DNA of 64,000 nt, from positions 2,529,501 through 2,593,500 of the forward strand of contig CM034388.1 of assembly GCA_019925095.2 (NCBI GenBank), written 5' to 3'. This document shows positions 1 to 13,000 of this stretch, in pieces (position 1 is the first letter of the stretch; each line of letters starts with the position of its first letter). This DNA comes from Dendrolimus kikuchii (Eukaryota; Arthropoda; Insecta; Lepidoptera; Lasiocampidae). Position numbers and translations under genes: made by a program. Below the pieces are notes generated by a model. That model saw only the letters and a list, made by a program, of their open reading frames with translations. It had not been told where the DNA came from and made no database searches.

Positions 1-131
1 CAAGCGTGCATGACAAGAGTTATGAATGTCAAAGAAGCAAGTGACGTGTGTAAGAATAAGGCTGAATGGCGCTCTGTTGTTCGTGCCTACTCCGCAAGGG
101 AACTGGCGTGAAGTTATGTATGTATGTATGT
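1..131 (+). repeat. RTE-B LINE 3' end, cut by window edge
   Basis: The last part of an RTE-clade LINE: the end of its reading frame (conserved peptide [13 protein letters not shown], then AYSARELA) followed by the tail GAAGTTATGTATGTATG. The same 3' end recurs a dozen more times in the window. The copy begins left of the window, so its length and upstream target duplication cannot be judged. Confidence 0.85.
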
Positions 132-819
132 ACAATCAATCATATAATCAGTCTCAGCAGGGACGAAACAGAGAGGGAGACATTCATTCATAGAGCATAT
201 ATATTGACTTGGCCGTGTAATATGATATAGTTACGCATTGGTTTTTTTTTTATTGTCTCGTCGCGTTGGCAAAAATGGCAGAATGGATCACGCAATAAAT
301 ATAAGTAACCCTCTATTGACAGAGGATAGGATACAAGAGAGGACTCACCGATTTTTTGTCTTGATGCCGATGACGGAAGCCAGGAAACACAGCACTTCTT
401 GATTTTTATAGTTTATGAATAATTTGCAGAGCACTTTTGGTAAGGGTAGCAAGAGGGTGGCGCACGCGCACGTAATTGTTCCGCCGTAACAGATCGACGA
501 CTGGCCGTCCGCTAGGTGGCGCGGCATTCATAATTTTGACGAATTATGGGATAAGGAAAGGGTTATTAGGAGCTGCAAAGGTGTGAAGGAAAGGCACATA
601 GAAGGCACTCGTATTAATTATTACGTGATCCAATTCCTTAACGTATGGCCAATACAAAGGCATTAAATTTTAATCACTACAAGAAACACGATAGATATAA
701 AAGCTATACCCAAGAAGCCTAAGCCTCGCAATGGGACGTTAAAGAGTAGCTATTAAGGAGCGATCGAAGTGAGCGTGTCAGATGCGACGAGCGACCGACG
801 GGGTCGAGCCACGACTCAC

Positions 820-1002
820 CTGGAATGTGTTCCTCAGCCGATGAACGGAAGCGGACCCGCACGCGGCCACCACGGCGAGGACACCGTTGAAGTTGTTCAG
901 GTCGCGGAGGGCGATCGCCACCTCTAGAAACCGACAGACGACTCCCGTACGCTCGTCTAGATTTTCACTCTCCACTATCCATTTCTCCATCCAACGGGTG
1001 AA
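820..1002 (-). CDS. Sos: Sos exon 21: CDC25 Ras-GEF domain, middle part
   Basis: Encodes residues 883-943 (61 codons, phase 0 at both ends), starting [14 protein letters not shown] and ending VHRLRNTFQ. The acceptor is TATCCACAG and the donor CAG/GTGAGT. The [19 protein letters not shown] block is diagnostic of Sos-type CDC25 domains. The next expected sequence (the equivalent of LPERYRKFLEE) is not in the remaining 819 bases, so the gene continues off the left edge. Confidence 0.95.
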
Positions 1003-4000
1003 CTGTGGATATAGACATTTTAAATATTATTAATAGAGGAAGTGAAATCAACTGAGATGCTCGGCCTCATAGATTTTGCACGAGCGTACCTAGTTATGAC
1101 ATCATAAGTAAGTGCAGTAAAAGGAGTCAAATAACACAATAATTACTGTTCGAAAATTAATAAATAATATAAGTGATATTTTTATTTATTTATTTATTTG
1201 GTTTACCAACAATTACTTGCACTAATACAAAGGATGAACATAGCTTTATAAAAAGAGACATGACAAATGCAGTAATCACTTATAGGCAAACACTACATGC
1301 AATTTGATATTTTGTACTTTGAAAAATTATAATATAAATAATTTAAAGAAGAAAAAATACATATAAGGCTTTAATAACGATTAAGTTTCAAATATATAAA
1401 TAAATTTATTATATATACATATGATAAGAAACAGTGTGATAAGGGAGCGTAGCGTCGTGAATTGAAAGAAGATGTAGTGACAAGCATTGAAAAAGTGGTT
1501 TGGGCATGTAGACAGAATGAATGAAATCAGAATCACAGAACAAGTATATGACAGCAATCTGACTGGCAGAATCTTGAGCCTTTATGATAATTGCAGTATT
1601 ATTTTCTGTAAAGTAGAACATTTTCAAATCCTTTGATTATTTAATTGTACAGTCGCATCCAATTTCTGCTCCACCTACATCGCCTGATTAGTTACGACTT
1701 TCTTTTAAGCTAGGTTGCCTGGAAGAGAGAAGAGAACGCTTTTAATGTTAACGCCGCCTGTTGTTTTGCCAAGAAGTATTGCAGAATTATGCATTTTGTT
1801 TTTATATTTGTTTACTAGAGTTTACCTCGCGGCTGCGCTGCGGGTCAACCTCTAGTGCGTGTCTCTGGTTTAAAGAGCAAGTAGTACAGGTTACATTGTA
1901 TTAAATTTGTATGTATTTGCCCCCGAAAGATTCACTTCATTTTATATCGCACACTATACCACCCCCGTCTATATGTAAACTACATAAATGACAAAAGTTG
2001 ACAAAAATGACAAAATAGATAACATGGACCAAGTGGACCCAGTGGACCCAGTAGTCTAAGTGGACCCAGTTGACCCAGTAGGCTAAATGTTCCAAATGGA
2101 CCCAGTGGACCAAATGGACCAACTGGACCCAGTGGACAAAGTGGACCCAGTGTACCCAACGGACCCAGTGAGTCCAGTGGACCAAGTAGACCCAGTGGAC
2201 CCAGCGTTTCAAATGGACCCAGTTGGCTAAGTGTTCCAAATGGACCCAGCAAACTAAGTGGACCAAGTGAACCCAGTGGACCAAGTGGACCCAGTGGACC
2301 AAGTGGACCCAGTTGACCAAGGGGACCAAGTGGACACAGTGGTCCAAGTGGACCCAGTGGACCCAGTAGACCCAGTGGACGAAATGGACAAAATCACAAA
2401 ACCAGTCCTAGTTTCCGGGATAAACTTTACATAAATCTATCCCAAAATGTATCCCATTATCCCGGATAAAATGTATCCCTTGGCGACTCTCGGTATTCAA
2501 ATGATATATGTACCGAGTTTCAGCCAAATCGGTCCAATAGTCTTTCCATAAAAGGATAACAAACAAAAAGACAAATGTATTTTTATCCCGGAAACTATCC
2601 CATTTTTCGGGATAAAAAATATCCTATGTTCATTCTCGGCATCGAAAATATATATATACTGAGTTTCAGCCAAATCGGTCCAGTAGTTTTTCCGTGAAAA
2701 CGGAACAGACAGACAGACAGGCAGACAGAATTACTTTCGCATTTATAATATTAATAGGGATTTTGGTGAGCAATAAAGTGTTATCTATCTACTTTCGGTT
2801 TATTTACGTATAGTGCCGACGGTTTAATAGTCTGTGTGTTTATATGACTCACAGAACATCACTATTACGTCACCCATAGCGATAAAGTACGACAATCATG
2901 TCATTTGTTTCATGTGGGCTTTACTGTCAAGAAATGTTGATCTTGATAGACGTGCAAACGTCAAAAGTAAAATAAACGCTTGGAAACAGTATAGTAGTAC
3001 GACCAAAGTGATCTCTGCTCGTGACGACCCACGAGTGTCCCCGTCACTCCCTATTATTGTATTGAAACTCCCTAAACTAGTTCAGCTACTTACATTTGTA
3101 GTGTGTTTGATGATCCTTAGTAAATTCGGACTGGACTTGTCCTTATCTTTCTTCGTCCAAACTGCTCCCACTAACTCTGAAGGTTTCACCTGAAAATAAT
3201 AGAATATTTCAATGTATAGTGAGTATAGTCGATACTTCGATAACCACGTGATAACTAACAGCGCGTCCCATTAGCAGCTCACAAGGCGACCGCGGCCGTC
3301 GCGGTCGTGGCGAAAACGTCACCAATGACGTCATCATTTTCGATCGCACAACGCTCACAACGACCCATGTCAAGAGGTGAGTCGAATAGCCGTTCCACTT
3401 GGGCTTACGATTGACGTGGTCGTTGTGAGTCCCTAATGGAACGTAGTTTAAATGTTTTTTAAGTAACTAGAATTCTCCGCATCGAAGCTTTATCATTCTT
3501 TTACAGTGCAGGCTATCAAACTTTGGAATACGCCGCCTCTTACTGTCAGAGAGGGCAAAATATTGCCAACATATTCCCAACATCCAGAAATTTATTCAGA
3601 GAGCACTATTGCTCCTCAAATAGCTATGTCTAATACAATACAATCATTTATTATAAAAAAATATATGTAATAGTAATATAGTAATAATAATCGGCAGACA
3701 AACACACACATTGTATATCCCCAAATAAAGCAAGCTACGCTTGTGTTATGGGTAATATACAACGGACTACTCTGGGGCCGATCCCAGACACCCAGACCAT
3801 AGTAAATAACGGAGAAAATACGTTTCCGAAATTTACTATACCAGGAATCGAACCCGGAGCCTCTGCGTTGCAGTGAGGTACGCCGGCAAAGGCTTAGCCC
3901 GCTCAACCACAGAGGCCGTCGATATGTATTCTGGAATAGACATGTTATTCTAGGAACATGCATGAAAGACAGAACATTTTGTACAAAAACAACCATTTCC

Positions 4001-7000
4001 CTTGGTTTACCGTTTGACATTCCTTCACAGCAATTAATCCTCGCTATCTACAATGTGATTTGGTATAATAATACAGGTGTGTTTATTTTTTTCAAAATCA
4101 GCCGATTCAATACCTGATAAGGGTGGTTAGGCACCTTGTATTCCTACCTTTCCCCTCCTTTCTGCGAATCTACACGCTTGATAGAAACAGGCGGTGCCAC
4201 CTGCCGGCCGGCGGCCCAGTTCGTCTAAGGTCACGCGAGCATCGCACGCGCATCGTTAAGTGCAACGCTAGAAAGCATTTCTTTATCTATAAACCCGCTC
4301 CTATTGGTGGTATGTGGACTCGGTGAACAGTTGAACAGACGCTTAATCTGAAGACTTGCCGAGGCGTCCAAAGGTACGAAGATTGGGGATCCGCTTGTGA
4401 GTGCTGCTTTTATTTGTAGTGAAACACTTTCAAGCCAATAGATGGCGCTGTGCAATAATTGAGGTCGCAAACGTTTCCCGAAACGTACAAAGAATATATA
4501 CAAATTCTCAACAACTAGGCCTGCGAGGAAACTCGCTGGAAGATCTTTCTTTGAGACGGAGGAGCATTCCATCTCGCTCCTCCAACCTATTTCTTTTCGG
4601 TCGCCATGACTGACGTTCCAGTTACGAAAAAGTCACAACGGCAAATCAACGTGACTTTGTCACGACAGTCACTTACATCAGAATGTAGTATTCGGTAATA
4701 AGTTATTACTAGTAGTTAAATAATTAATTACATATTTCTAAATTAATTTGTTCATTCTCCTAAAAATAAATAACTCAGTTCTGTTTTTTAATGTTTGGAA
4801 ATCTTGAATTTTTTTAATAAGTTATTAATTGAAACAAAACCATAGTACTGTAGTGATGCCGGTGCCGCGGCCGAGCGGGCCGTCCACCGCCTTACCCGAA
4901 TCAACCCGATTAGTGCCGATGTTAACCGAACTACGTTCGCGACTCACGATTACAACGAATGATTGACGCGACGTAAAGGACCAACGTTCCGGGAATCGAA
5001 GTGACTTTGTAACGCTGTTCCTTCGTAGCATGTCACAGTGATACTTTTAGACGGCTTGTCGCTGTGACTTTTTCACCGTGACAGTATTTATCACCCATCT
5101 CTAGCTGGCTGTAGAGTTTTCCCTCCTTCTACCATCAACAATTTGTACCTTTGCTACCTGCACCAGCAAAGGGTAATTGATTTTTCAAAAATCTAACAAT
5201 ACCATTTTAATTCTCGTTGCAATTGCCCTGGAGACTCCTTCGCTATATAGCATAGTTTAGGATTTGGTCCTGAAGGCCCACTTGAAAAGGTCACATCACA
5301 TCCTATGTATGAATTTACGTGTCTATTGAATTTTAAATTAGCTCAAGTATTTCTGTACCTATTGCCCCTTTTTTCCTGCACCTCCTGCAGATTAGCTAAA
5401 AATTTCCTGTAACTTCGATCGCTTTAAGGCGTTAAGGCCGCCAATTGTATATTGCCTAAGGCAGTGTTTTTCAATATGTGGGTCGCGACCCTTAGGGGTC
5501 GTAGAGCCTTGCTCGGGGGGTCACCGGCAAAAGCGAAAAGGCAATTTAATTTTCTACCTCGTACTTTCTAATCTCAGCAGCTTTTTCCAGAGTATAAGGA
5601 CCTAATAATGAAAATGAGTAACAAAATAGAGAAAAAAATTACTAACTTTTTGTCTGTCTATGACCCAAAGGGGTCGCTAACATTTTTCAACCTGTAAAGG
5701 GGTCCTGTATTTTATTTTATTTTTTCTGTCCTTTTTTATTTCGGTTTGCAATATAGTCGATGGCTCAACTGACCTGCCTGTACAGCTGGAACTCGAGCAG
5801 TGTGAGCTGCCTGGCCAGCTCGAGGGGGTGCAGCGCGAGGGGGTGCCACGAGTACTTCTCGGGGGGCTCCGCGATGTGCCGAAGCACGTTCGGCGGGGCC
5901 TTGTCGAACACGTGCGACACCACGCCGCCTAGCATGCACTCCACGTCGTTGGTCTGACCGCTCTGGAAGAAAATTAAACAAATTATACTATTTCCATTTG
6001 TTTATTTTCTCGATGACAGTTTCCCGTGGAAACTTGAACGAGCGTCTTTTTTACATTATGTATACGTTATTTAATAAAAATATGACGCTTACGCACGTAC
6101 AAGGTCATAGCAGAGTCGGAGAAACTGATAGGGATGGAGCTATCGATAAACGTAACACGATAAAAAACCCGATATTTTTTTTACAAAGTGTAAGAAACTA
6201 AACTATTGCCGGAAAATTTTGTAAAAATTTATTAACTAACATTACATTTCATTACAAGATGTAATTATATTATGTTGGTTCTTTATTTATTTATTTTAAT
6301 CAAAATCTGATGAATCGTCACTGTCACTCACTCCCTCTACTTCTATATTATCGAATGCCATGTCATCGAGAAAATAAAGAAATGGAAATAGTATAATACA
6401 CACATCAAATTGACATAAATAATAATTCTAGCCCATAAAGGTGCCAGCCACTGCTGAGGGCCTCCCTGGTTTTGTTATTCATTTTTATGGCAGGAGTTCA
6501 GCAGACAGGCATACCGCCCACTTGATGGAAAGCGGTTACCATCGCCTATGGACATTTGCAACACCAAAGGCGCTACAAATGCGCTGCTGCTCTCTTAAGT
6601 GAGACTGGAACCTGGCCACTGATGCCGGAACACAGCTTAAGGTTGTTATGGCGACATACTTTAGACCAGGTGTGGTAGCCATCCAGTCGGGCAAATACCC
6701 TACCACCTGGCATAATTATATCGTCACTGGGCATCTATACATTAATTTGAATAATAAATTAACTTTTGTTTTACATCTTGATTCTGATGATTGACCTCAA
6801 TCCCAAAGACTACTTACTATACGGTTCGTAATTATGCTGAACTAAGGCTGGTTGGTGTGCATAGACATTAAACAGACGGTTAATAGAAAATAATCGCTGT
6901 TTAGCCATATAGTTTTAGCGATTATTTTAACCACCAGTTAAATGTCTATGCACACCAAGCTTAAAGCAACCACAAAGCGAGCTCACCCTCCTCTGCATGG

Positions 7001-10000
7001 TTTTAAGGACACTCTGCACCCATTTCTTCATTGGCTTGCCTTCAACTGACTCAAGAAATTCCCTTAACTTCTCCAGGAGTTGAGGATCCCGCTCGAAGTC
7101 GTAGAAGTGCTGATCAACCCAATGTCGGAGGACGTTAATCACTCTGGAAGAAAGTATTTTTATTATAATAAAACTACGTTTTAACGGTTTTCAGCCCAGT
7201 GTTGTATTTGATTTTTATTCTGACGTTTCAACCACTTTTCTGTAGCCGTGATCATAGAAGACAAAGATGTCAAGTGTCAATAAGTTATTTAGCCTACCCT
7301 CAACTTCTTAATTTTAATTATTTATTTTTAATTTTTGTTTATGGTTATTATTTACTTTAAGGGAGCCTAATCAAATTTACCACCGCTTCCCAACATGTTG
7401 AGTCTTGAAGAGAAAAAGCGGCGCAATAAAATCTTCAGCGAAATGCTTAGCTCTAATAATGTTTTATCTATATATTAATAAGTGAAGCAAAAACTTTGTA
7501 ACCCTATTTACGAAAATTGCGCGGTCGGAGGTGTATGAAATTTCGCACACTTATAGTTTACATAGAGAAGAAGCGACGAATGCTAATATTGTTTTAAAAT
7601 TATGCATAAAAATAAATTAAATCAAATAAAAAAAACATTACACACACTACACATGTACTCTTTTGTTTATTGTTAAAGTCAAATGGTTGAGAACTTTTTA
7701 GTTCGTTACAGGCTGGTTTATGTTAAATACAGAATTGTCCGTTTACAACTGACTGTCAGTAAAACTGTTGTAACAAAAAAAAAATATAAATTATATTCTT
7801 CTCTGTACAAACAACTCGTTTCTCTTCCATCTAACATCTATACCACCAAAACAAATGAACATACATACATAACTTCACGCCAGTTCCCTTGCGGAGTGGG
7901 CACGAACAACAGAGCGCTATTTAGGCCCATTCTCACACACCTCACTTGCTTCTTTGACATTCATAACTCTTGTCATGCACACTCGTCTGTTCTTAAGGCT
8001 TCTGACATCACCCTCCGCTAGTACACGATCAATTTGATCATGGAAGGTGTGTCGTGGCCTTCCACGACTTCTGCATCCATCCACTTTTGCATTGTATATC
8101 TGTTTAGTCATTCAGTCAACAAATGAACAGCCTTGGCGAAATCTGTGATTATAGAAGTTGTCTTTGACAACAAATTATTGTGGTCGAAGTTCGACCACGG
8201 GCGACCACTAGTAATTATTAGGTATATGAGTATATATACATTTGTGGACTTTCTTTTTTGTCGTTTTTTATGAATTAATAGTTTCTTTTCAATTTGATAA
8301 ATCAAGTTTTAATCATCTATGAAATTGAAAGGGAATACATCATGACTTTCAATTTACGACTGATTAATATTTAGAAATATTTTTTAAATAATAAGGCATT
8401 TATTGAAAGTTTTAGATGAAATATTCTATAAAAACAAGAACGGACGCTGGGGGCATCGTTTGTGTAGCGAGTGTTTTTCGAGTTACATTGTTATTGGGGA
8501 ATTATGGCTATTTAACAATCTTCTTCCATGATAAAATTAACCATTTGTTATTCCTAATCTTTTTATTGAAAGTTTTATGCTGTGTAGTGTAACACTTATA
8601 AGCCAATAGATGGCGCTGGGCAATAATGGAGGTCGCAAACGTTTCCCGAAAAAGAATAAATACAAATTTTCAACAGTTACAGACAGGCCTAGACTTGCGG
8701 GGAACAACAATAGCTTCGCTGAAAGATCGTCTTTTGAGACGGAGAAGCATTCCATCTTGCTCCTCCATCCTAGTCGGGACATACCTGAACTTTGGTTCAG
8801 CAGACAGGCAAACGGCCGACCTGATCGAAAACGGTCACCATCGCCTAGGGACATTAGTAATACCAAAGGTGCTGCCGATCTAAAGGGAGGCTGGAACTTG
8901 CTCCCTAATGCCGCAACACAACTCAAGGTTGTTATGGCGACATGCTTTAGACCAAGTGTGGTAGCCATCCAGTCAGGCAAATGCCCTACCACCTGGCTGT
9001 GGGTTGTTTTGCCGCCTCTTACGACAAGCCAGGAAATTGTATTCCTTCTCAGTTCCTACCAGTGTGTACTAAACGTTTCGCCTCCACGTTCCTTCTACGT
9101 ACGGCAGGGTTGGGGAAAGCACTACCATAGTCCGTGTTTCCCGAAGAGTACAATCTGGGTATCTTTTTTTTTATTATTGCAGGAGATCAGCAGACAGGCG
9201 GATGGCCCACTTGATGGAAAGCGGTTACCATCGCCTATGGACATTTGCAACACCAAAGTTGCTACAAATGCGCTGGTACACTCTTAAGAGAAACTGGAAT
9301 CTGGTCACTAATGCCGGAACACAACTCAAGGTTGTTATGGCGACATACTCTAGACTAGGGGTGGTAGCCATCCAGTCGGGCAAATGCCCTACCACCTGGC
9401 TGTGGGTTGTTAAGTCGCCTCTTACGACAGGCCGCCCCAACGCAGGAAATTGTATTCTTTCTCCGTTCCTGCACCGATGAAGATATCTTCAAGACTCATG
9501 TGAATAGGTACTATCTAAGTAAGCGTGCTCCATCTTCGACCGCATCATCGTCCGGCATTGGACGTGATCGTGGTCAAACGCAAACCTATTTACGATAAAA
9601 ACAAAGTTCCTGCACGGATAAAAAAGTAAAAACATTAGGGGTTAACAAAGAAAAAGAACTCTTACCTGAACTTAACAGGCTGTTGGAACTCTTTCCTATA
9701 TCTCTTCCAATCTTCTCTCGCTGTGTTTTTGCTCAATTTCTCAGCGTCAGTGCTCGCCACACTTTCTGTACTATCTGTTGAAAAGAAACACAATATATAT
9801 TGTGTCAACATCGTTCTCTATCGTCACATGAGAGAAGAAAAACTATAAAGATTTTTAATAACCCCAGAATGTTCTACAGAGCCTGACTTATTATTATATT
9901 ATTTTTTAAATAAAACTAATAGTACATTATGGTACTAGTGTGTAACATTGGTGATTACCTCCGAGGCGCCATTGAGACTCGAGCCGTAGGCGAGGGTCTT

Positions 10001-13000
10001 AAGAGAGCCGAGGACGGTAATCATCAATACACACGTGTATCTTACGACGTTTTTCAACACACTTGTGAATAAAATAACAACAAAAACTCATTTTATTTAG
10101 TAGATAAAAAAGTTATATATGAGTGTAAGTTTTATTTATTAAACACGTACGAGTTAAAATTATCTATTTAAATAAGAAGTTGCATAAAATGAGCAAGCAA
10201 CAGGAACATTAATTTATTTGTTCTATAGAACACGATCTTTTTTTTTTAATAAAAACTTTTTTAAGAACAAAGCAACTCAACCAATAAAATTTTAAAATAA
10301 AATCTATAACTCACTAGTGAGTTATAATGTTTTTTACTCACAGTTTGATAATGGGTGTCATTCTGTGCCTAATTGCGGTGACCATAGAGCCACTTTATGA
10401 GCAAGTGTGTTGAAAATTATATTATTCTCTGCGGCCTAGATGGTGATACATTACTATCTCTTACAAGTCTATATGTATCTATTGCCCCTGTTTACGTTTG
10501 CATACTTTTGAAGTGATAACTTCTTATGGGAGGGTAAACCCGTTTCGTTACGTAACGCGTTACGGCGCCACTTTGTCTGGCTTCCCTTTCTCTCACGCAT
10601 ACGGCAGCGGTAGGCAGGCTCCTCCTCTCTTACTCTAACCCATTGCGCTAGCCGTATTTCTTCTAACGTACATATTCAAGAATTGTAACTAAGAATAAAA
10701 TATATTTTATAATCAATAAACGATTTTATTAATAAATAACCGTTCCTTATATTATCACATTAATATACATAAAATTTAAGTAATAACCTTAGCTTTTCTC
10801 AAGATAAACAATTTCAATATTAAATAGTTCAACTTAGATTAGTTTAAATTATAACTTCTGTCGGGCGTCCCAAGACGCACACGTTTTTTTCTCATCCTAT
10901 CAAAAAAAACATTATTTGTTTCAAGCGCCATTTCGAAGGTGTCAAGAGCTGATTTTTAAGATGCAGTGGACGTAGAAAAATATATAATAAATAAATCATG
11001 TATAATTTTACATAACTAATAACATTCCTCGCGATGTACCTGCGCAGAAGACCAATTTTAGTAACGCAGGACAGTGTACGAATCATGTAAGCGGAACAGA
11101 GCTAACAATGCATAGCAAGCAACACTATGACATTTGCACTTGCGAATGAAGTTCAATATAGATTCTTTTTATATGTCGGAAATCGGTCTACACTTTTCTG
11201 CGCAAACGAAAACGACCGATCGGAATTCTGATCGAAAAACTGTACGTACCATAATAAAACTACGTTTTAACGGTTTTAAGCGCGGTAATTTTATTTGATT
11301 TTGGTTTTTCCGACGTTTCGGCCACTTTTCAGTGGCCGTGATCACGGAAGACAAAGATGTCAAGTGTCAACGAGTATTGTTAAAGTTTTATTTAGCCTAC
11401 CGCCAACTTATTAATTTTAATTATTTAATTTTTAATTTTGTTTATGGTTATTATTTAATCTATCGTAGCTGACATTTTTATGGAAGACTTCGAGCAGAAG
11501 GCACTGGATACCGCTCCGGCTAAGCCGAAGATGTATAAAAGGTACGTAGACGATACTTTTGCCGTCCTCCCAAACGATAAAGTCTCTGCATTTCTAGATC
11601 ATCTCAATTCCATTAGCAGTAATATTAAATTTACTATGGAACTAGAGGCAAATAATAAATTAGCTTTTCTGGATGTGCTCATCCTAAGGAACCCTGACAA
11701 TACTCTTGGTCATACGGTGTATAGGAAACCTACCCATACAGATAAATACCTTAATGGTTCGTCTCACCACCATCCTAGTCAGTTAGCTACCGTGGGCAAA
11801 TCTTTGTTTCAGAGAGCACGGAAAATTTGTGACGAGAACCACATAGCTGGAGAGCTTCAGCATGTCAAGCGAGTTCTACAACGCAATCAGCTGAAGACTC
11901 CACACCAACGTCACAAAGGCCCCAAACCACCTTCAGTTGAGCGGTGCCCTGCTACCCTACCCTACATCAAGGGGGTCACAGACAGAATTGGTCACATCCT
12001 CAGGCGAGCTTCAATCAAAACATATTTCAAGCCGCAGAAAAAGATTACCCAATTTCTGAGACCTGTGAAATGCAATATACCACTCCAGGATGCAGGGGTT
12101 TACAAGCTTGATTGTGAGTGTGGATTGTCATACATTGGGCAAACAAAGAGGAGCATAAAAACACGAGTAAAAGAACACATTGCTGACATGAAACACACAA
12201 GGTCTACGAAGTCTGCGATCAGTGAACACACGCTGGATAAACCCAACCACTACATCAGATTCGATAACCCACAAATCCTCGCGAAAGAGAATCGTTTCAT
12301 ACCTAGAATGATGCGTGAGGCTATTGAAATCAAAAAACACCCAAATTTCAATAGAGAAGATGGTTGGCAAGTACCACCTGTTTGGGCTCCAATTATCAAA
12401 ACTATTAAGACCCAAACCCAGCAAAAACCAGCTGCCAGACCTCAAGACACTGTGAGCTCTTTCTGCGTACAACGGAACACAAACCAACTTGACTGATAAT
12501 TACTTTTATTTTTCCTTCCACCCATTTTAATATTATATAAAATTATTAGAGCTAGGCATGTTTGCTGAAGAGTTTCTTGCGCCGCTTCTTCTCTTCAAGC
12601 CATAACATGTTGCGAAGCGGTAGTAAATTAGATTAGGCTCCCATAGATTAAATAATAACCATAAACAAAATTAAAAAAATAAATAATTAAAATTAATAAG
12701 TTGGCGGTAGGCAAAATAAAACTTTAACAATACTCGTTGACACTTGACATCTTTGTCTTCCGTGATCACGGCCACTGAAAAGTGGCCGAAACGTCGGAAA
12801 AACCAAAATCAAATAAAATTACCGCGCTTAAAACCGTTAAAACGTAGTTTTATTATGTATACAAGTCGCGAAAACTTAAGAAAATATTATGTACGTACCA
12901 TATTAAAAAAAATGAATATTGATTGTTTTTAAATTGGAAACCAGGTATTTTAATTTCCTTAAGTTGTGATATTAAAAGGAAAAAAAACCACATTATGTTG

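Noticed and set aside
1937..2347. A 136-codon minus-strand frame with repeating HWVHLVHW peptide
   Set aside because: It is the translation of the 9-bp tandem array; both overlapping frames give equally periodic peptides and no family is recognisable.
2024..2391. Regular array considered as CRISPR-like
   Set aside because: The units are contiguous with no spacers, and the genome is an animal's.
5736..5981. Arginine-rich 81-codon frame overlapping exon 19
   Set aside because: A shadow: the real frame of exon 19 is offset by one and matches Sos.
8610..9287. 225-codon plus-strand frame, one of the longest in the window
   Set aside because: It runs through an E repeat, a SINE-A copy and the start of another; no protein similarity and no conservation as a unit.
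12128..12487. 119-codon minus-strand frame
   Set aside because: Antisense of the Penelope GIY-YIG region.
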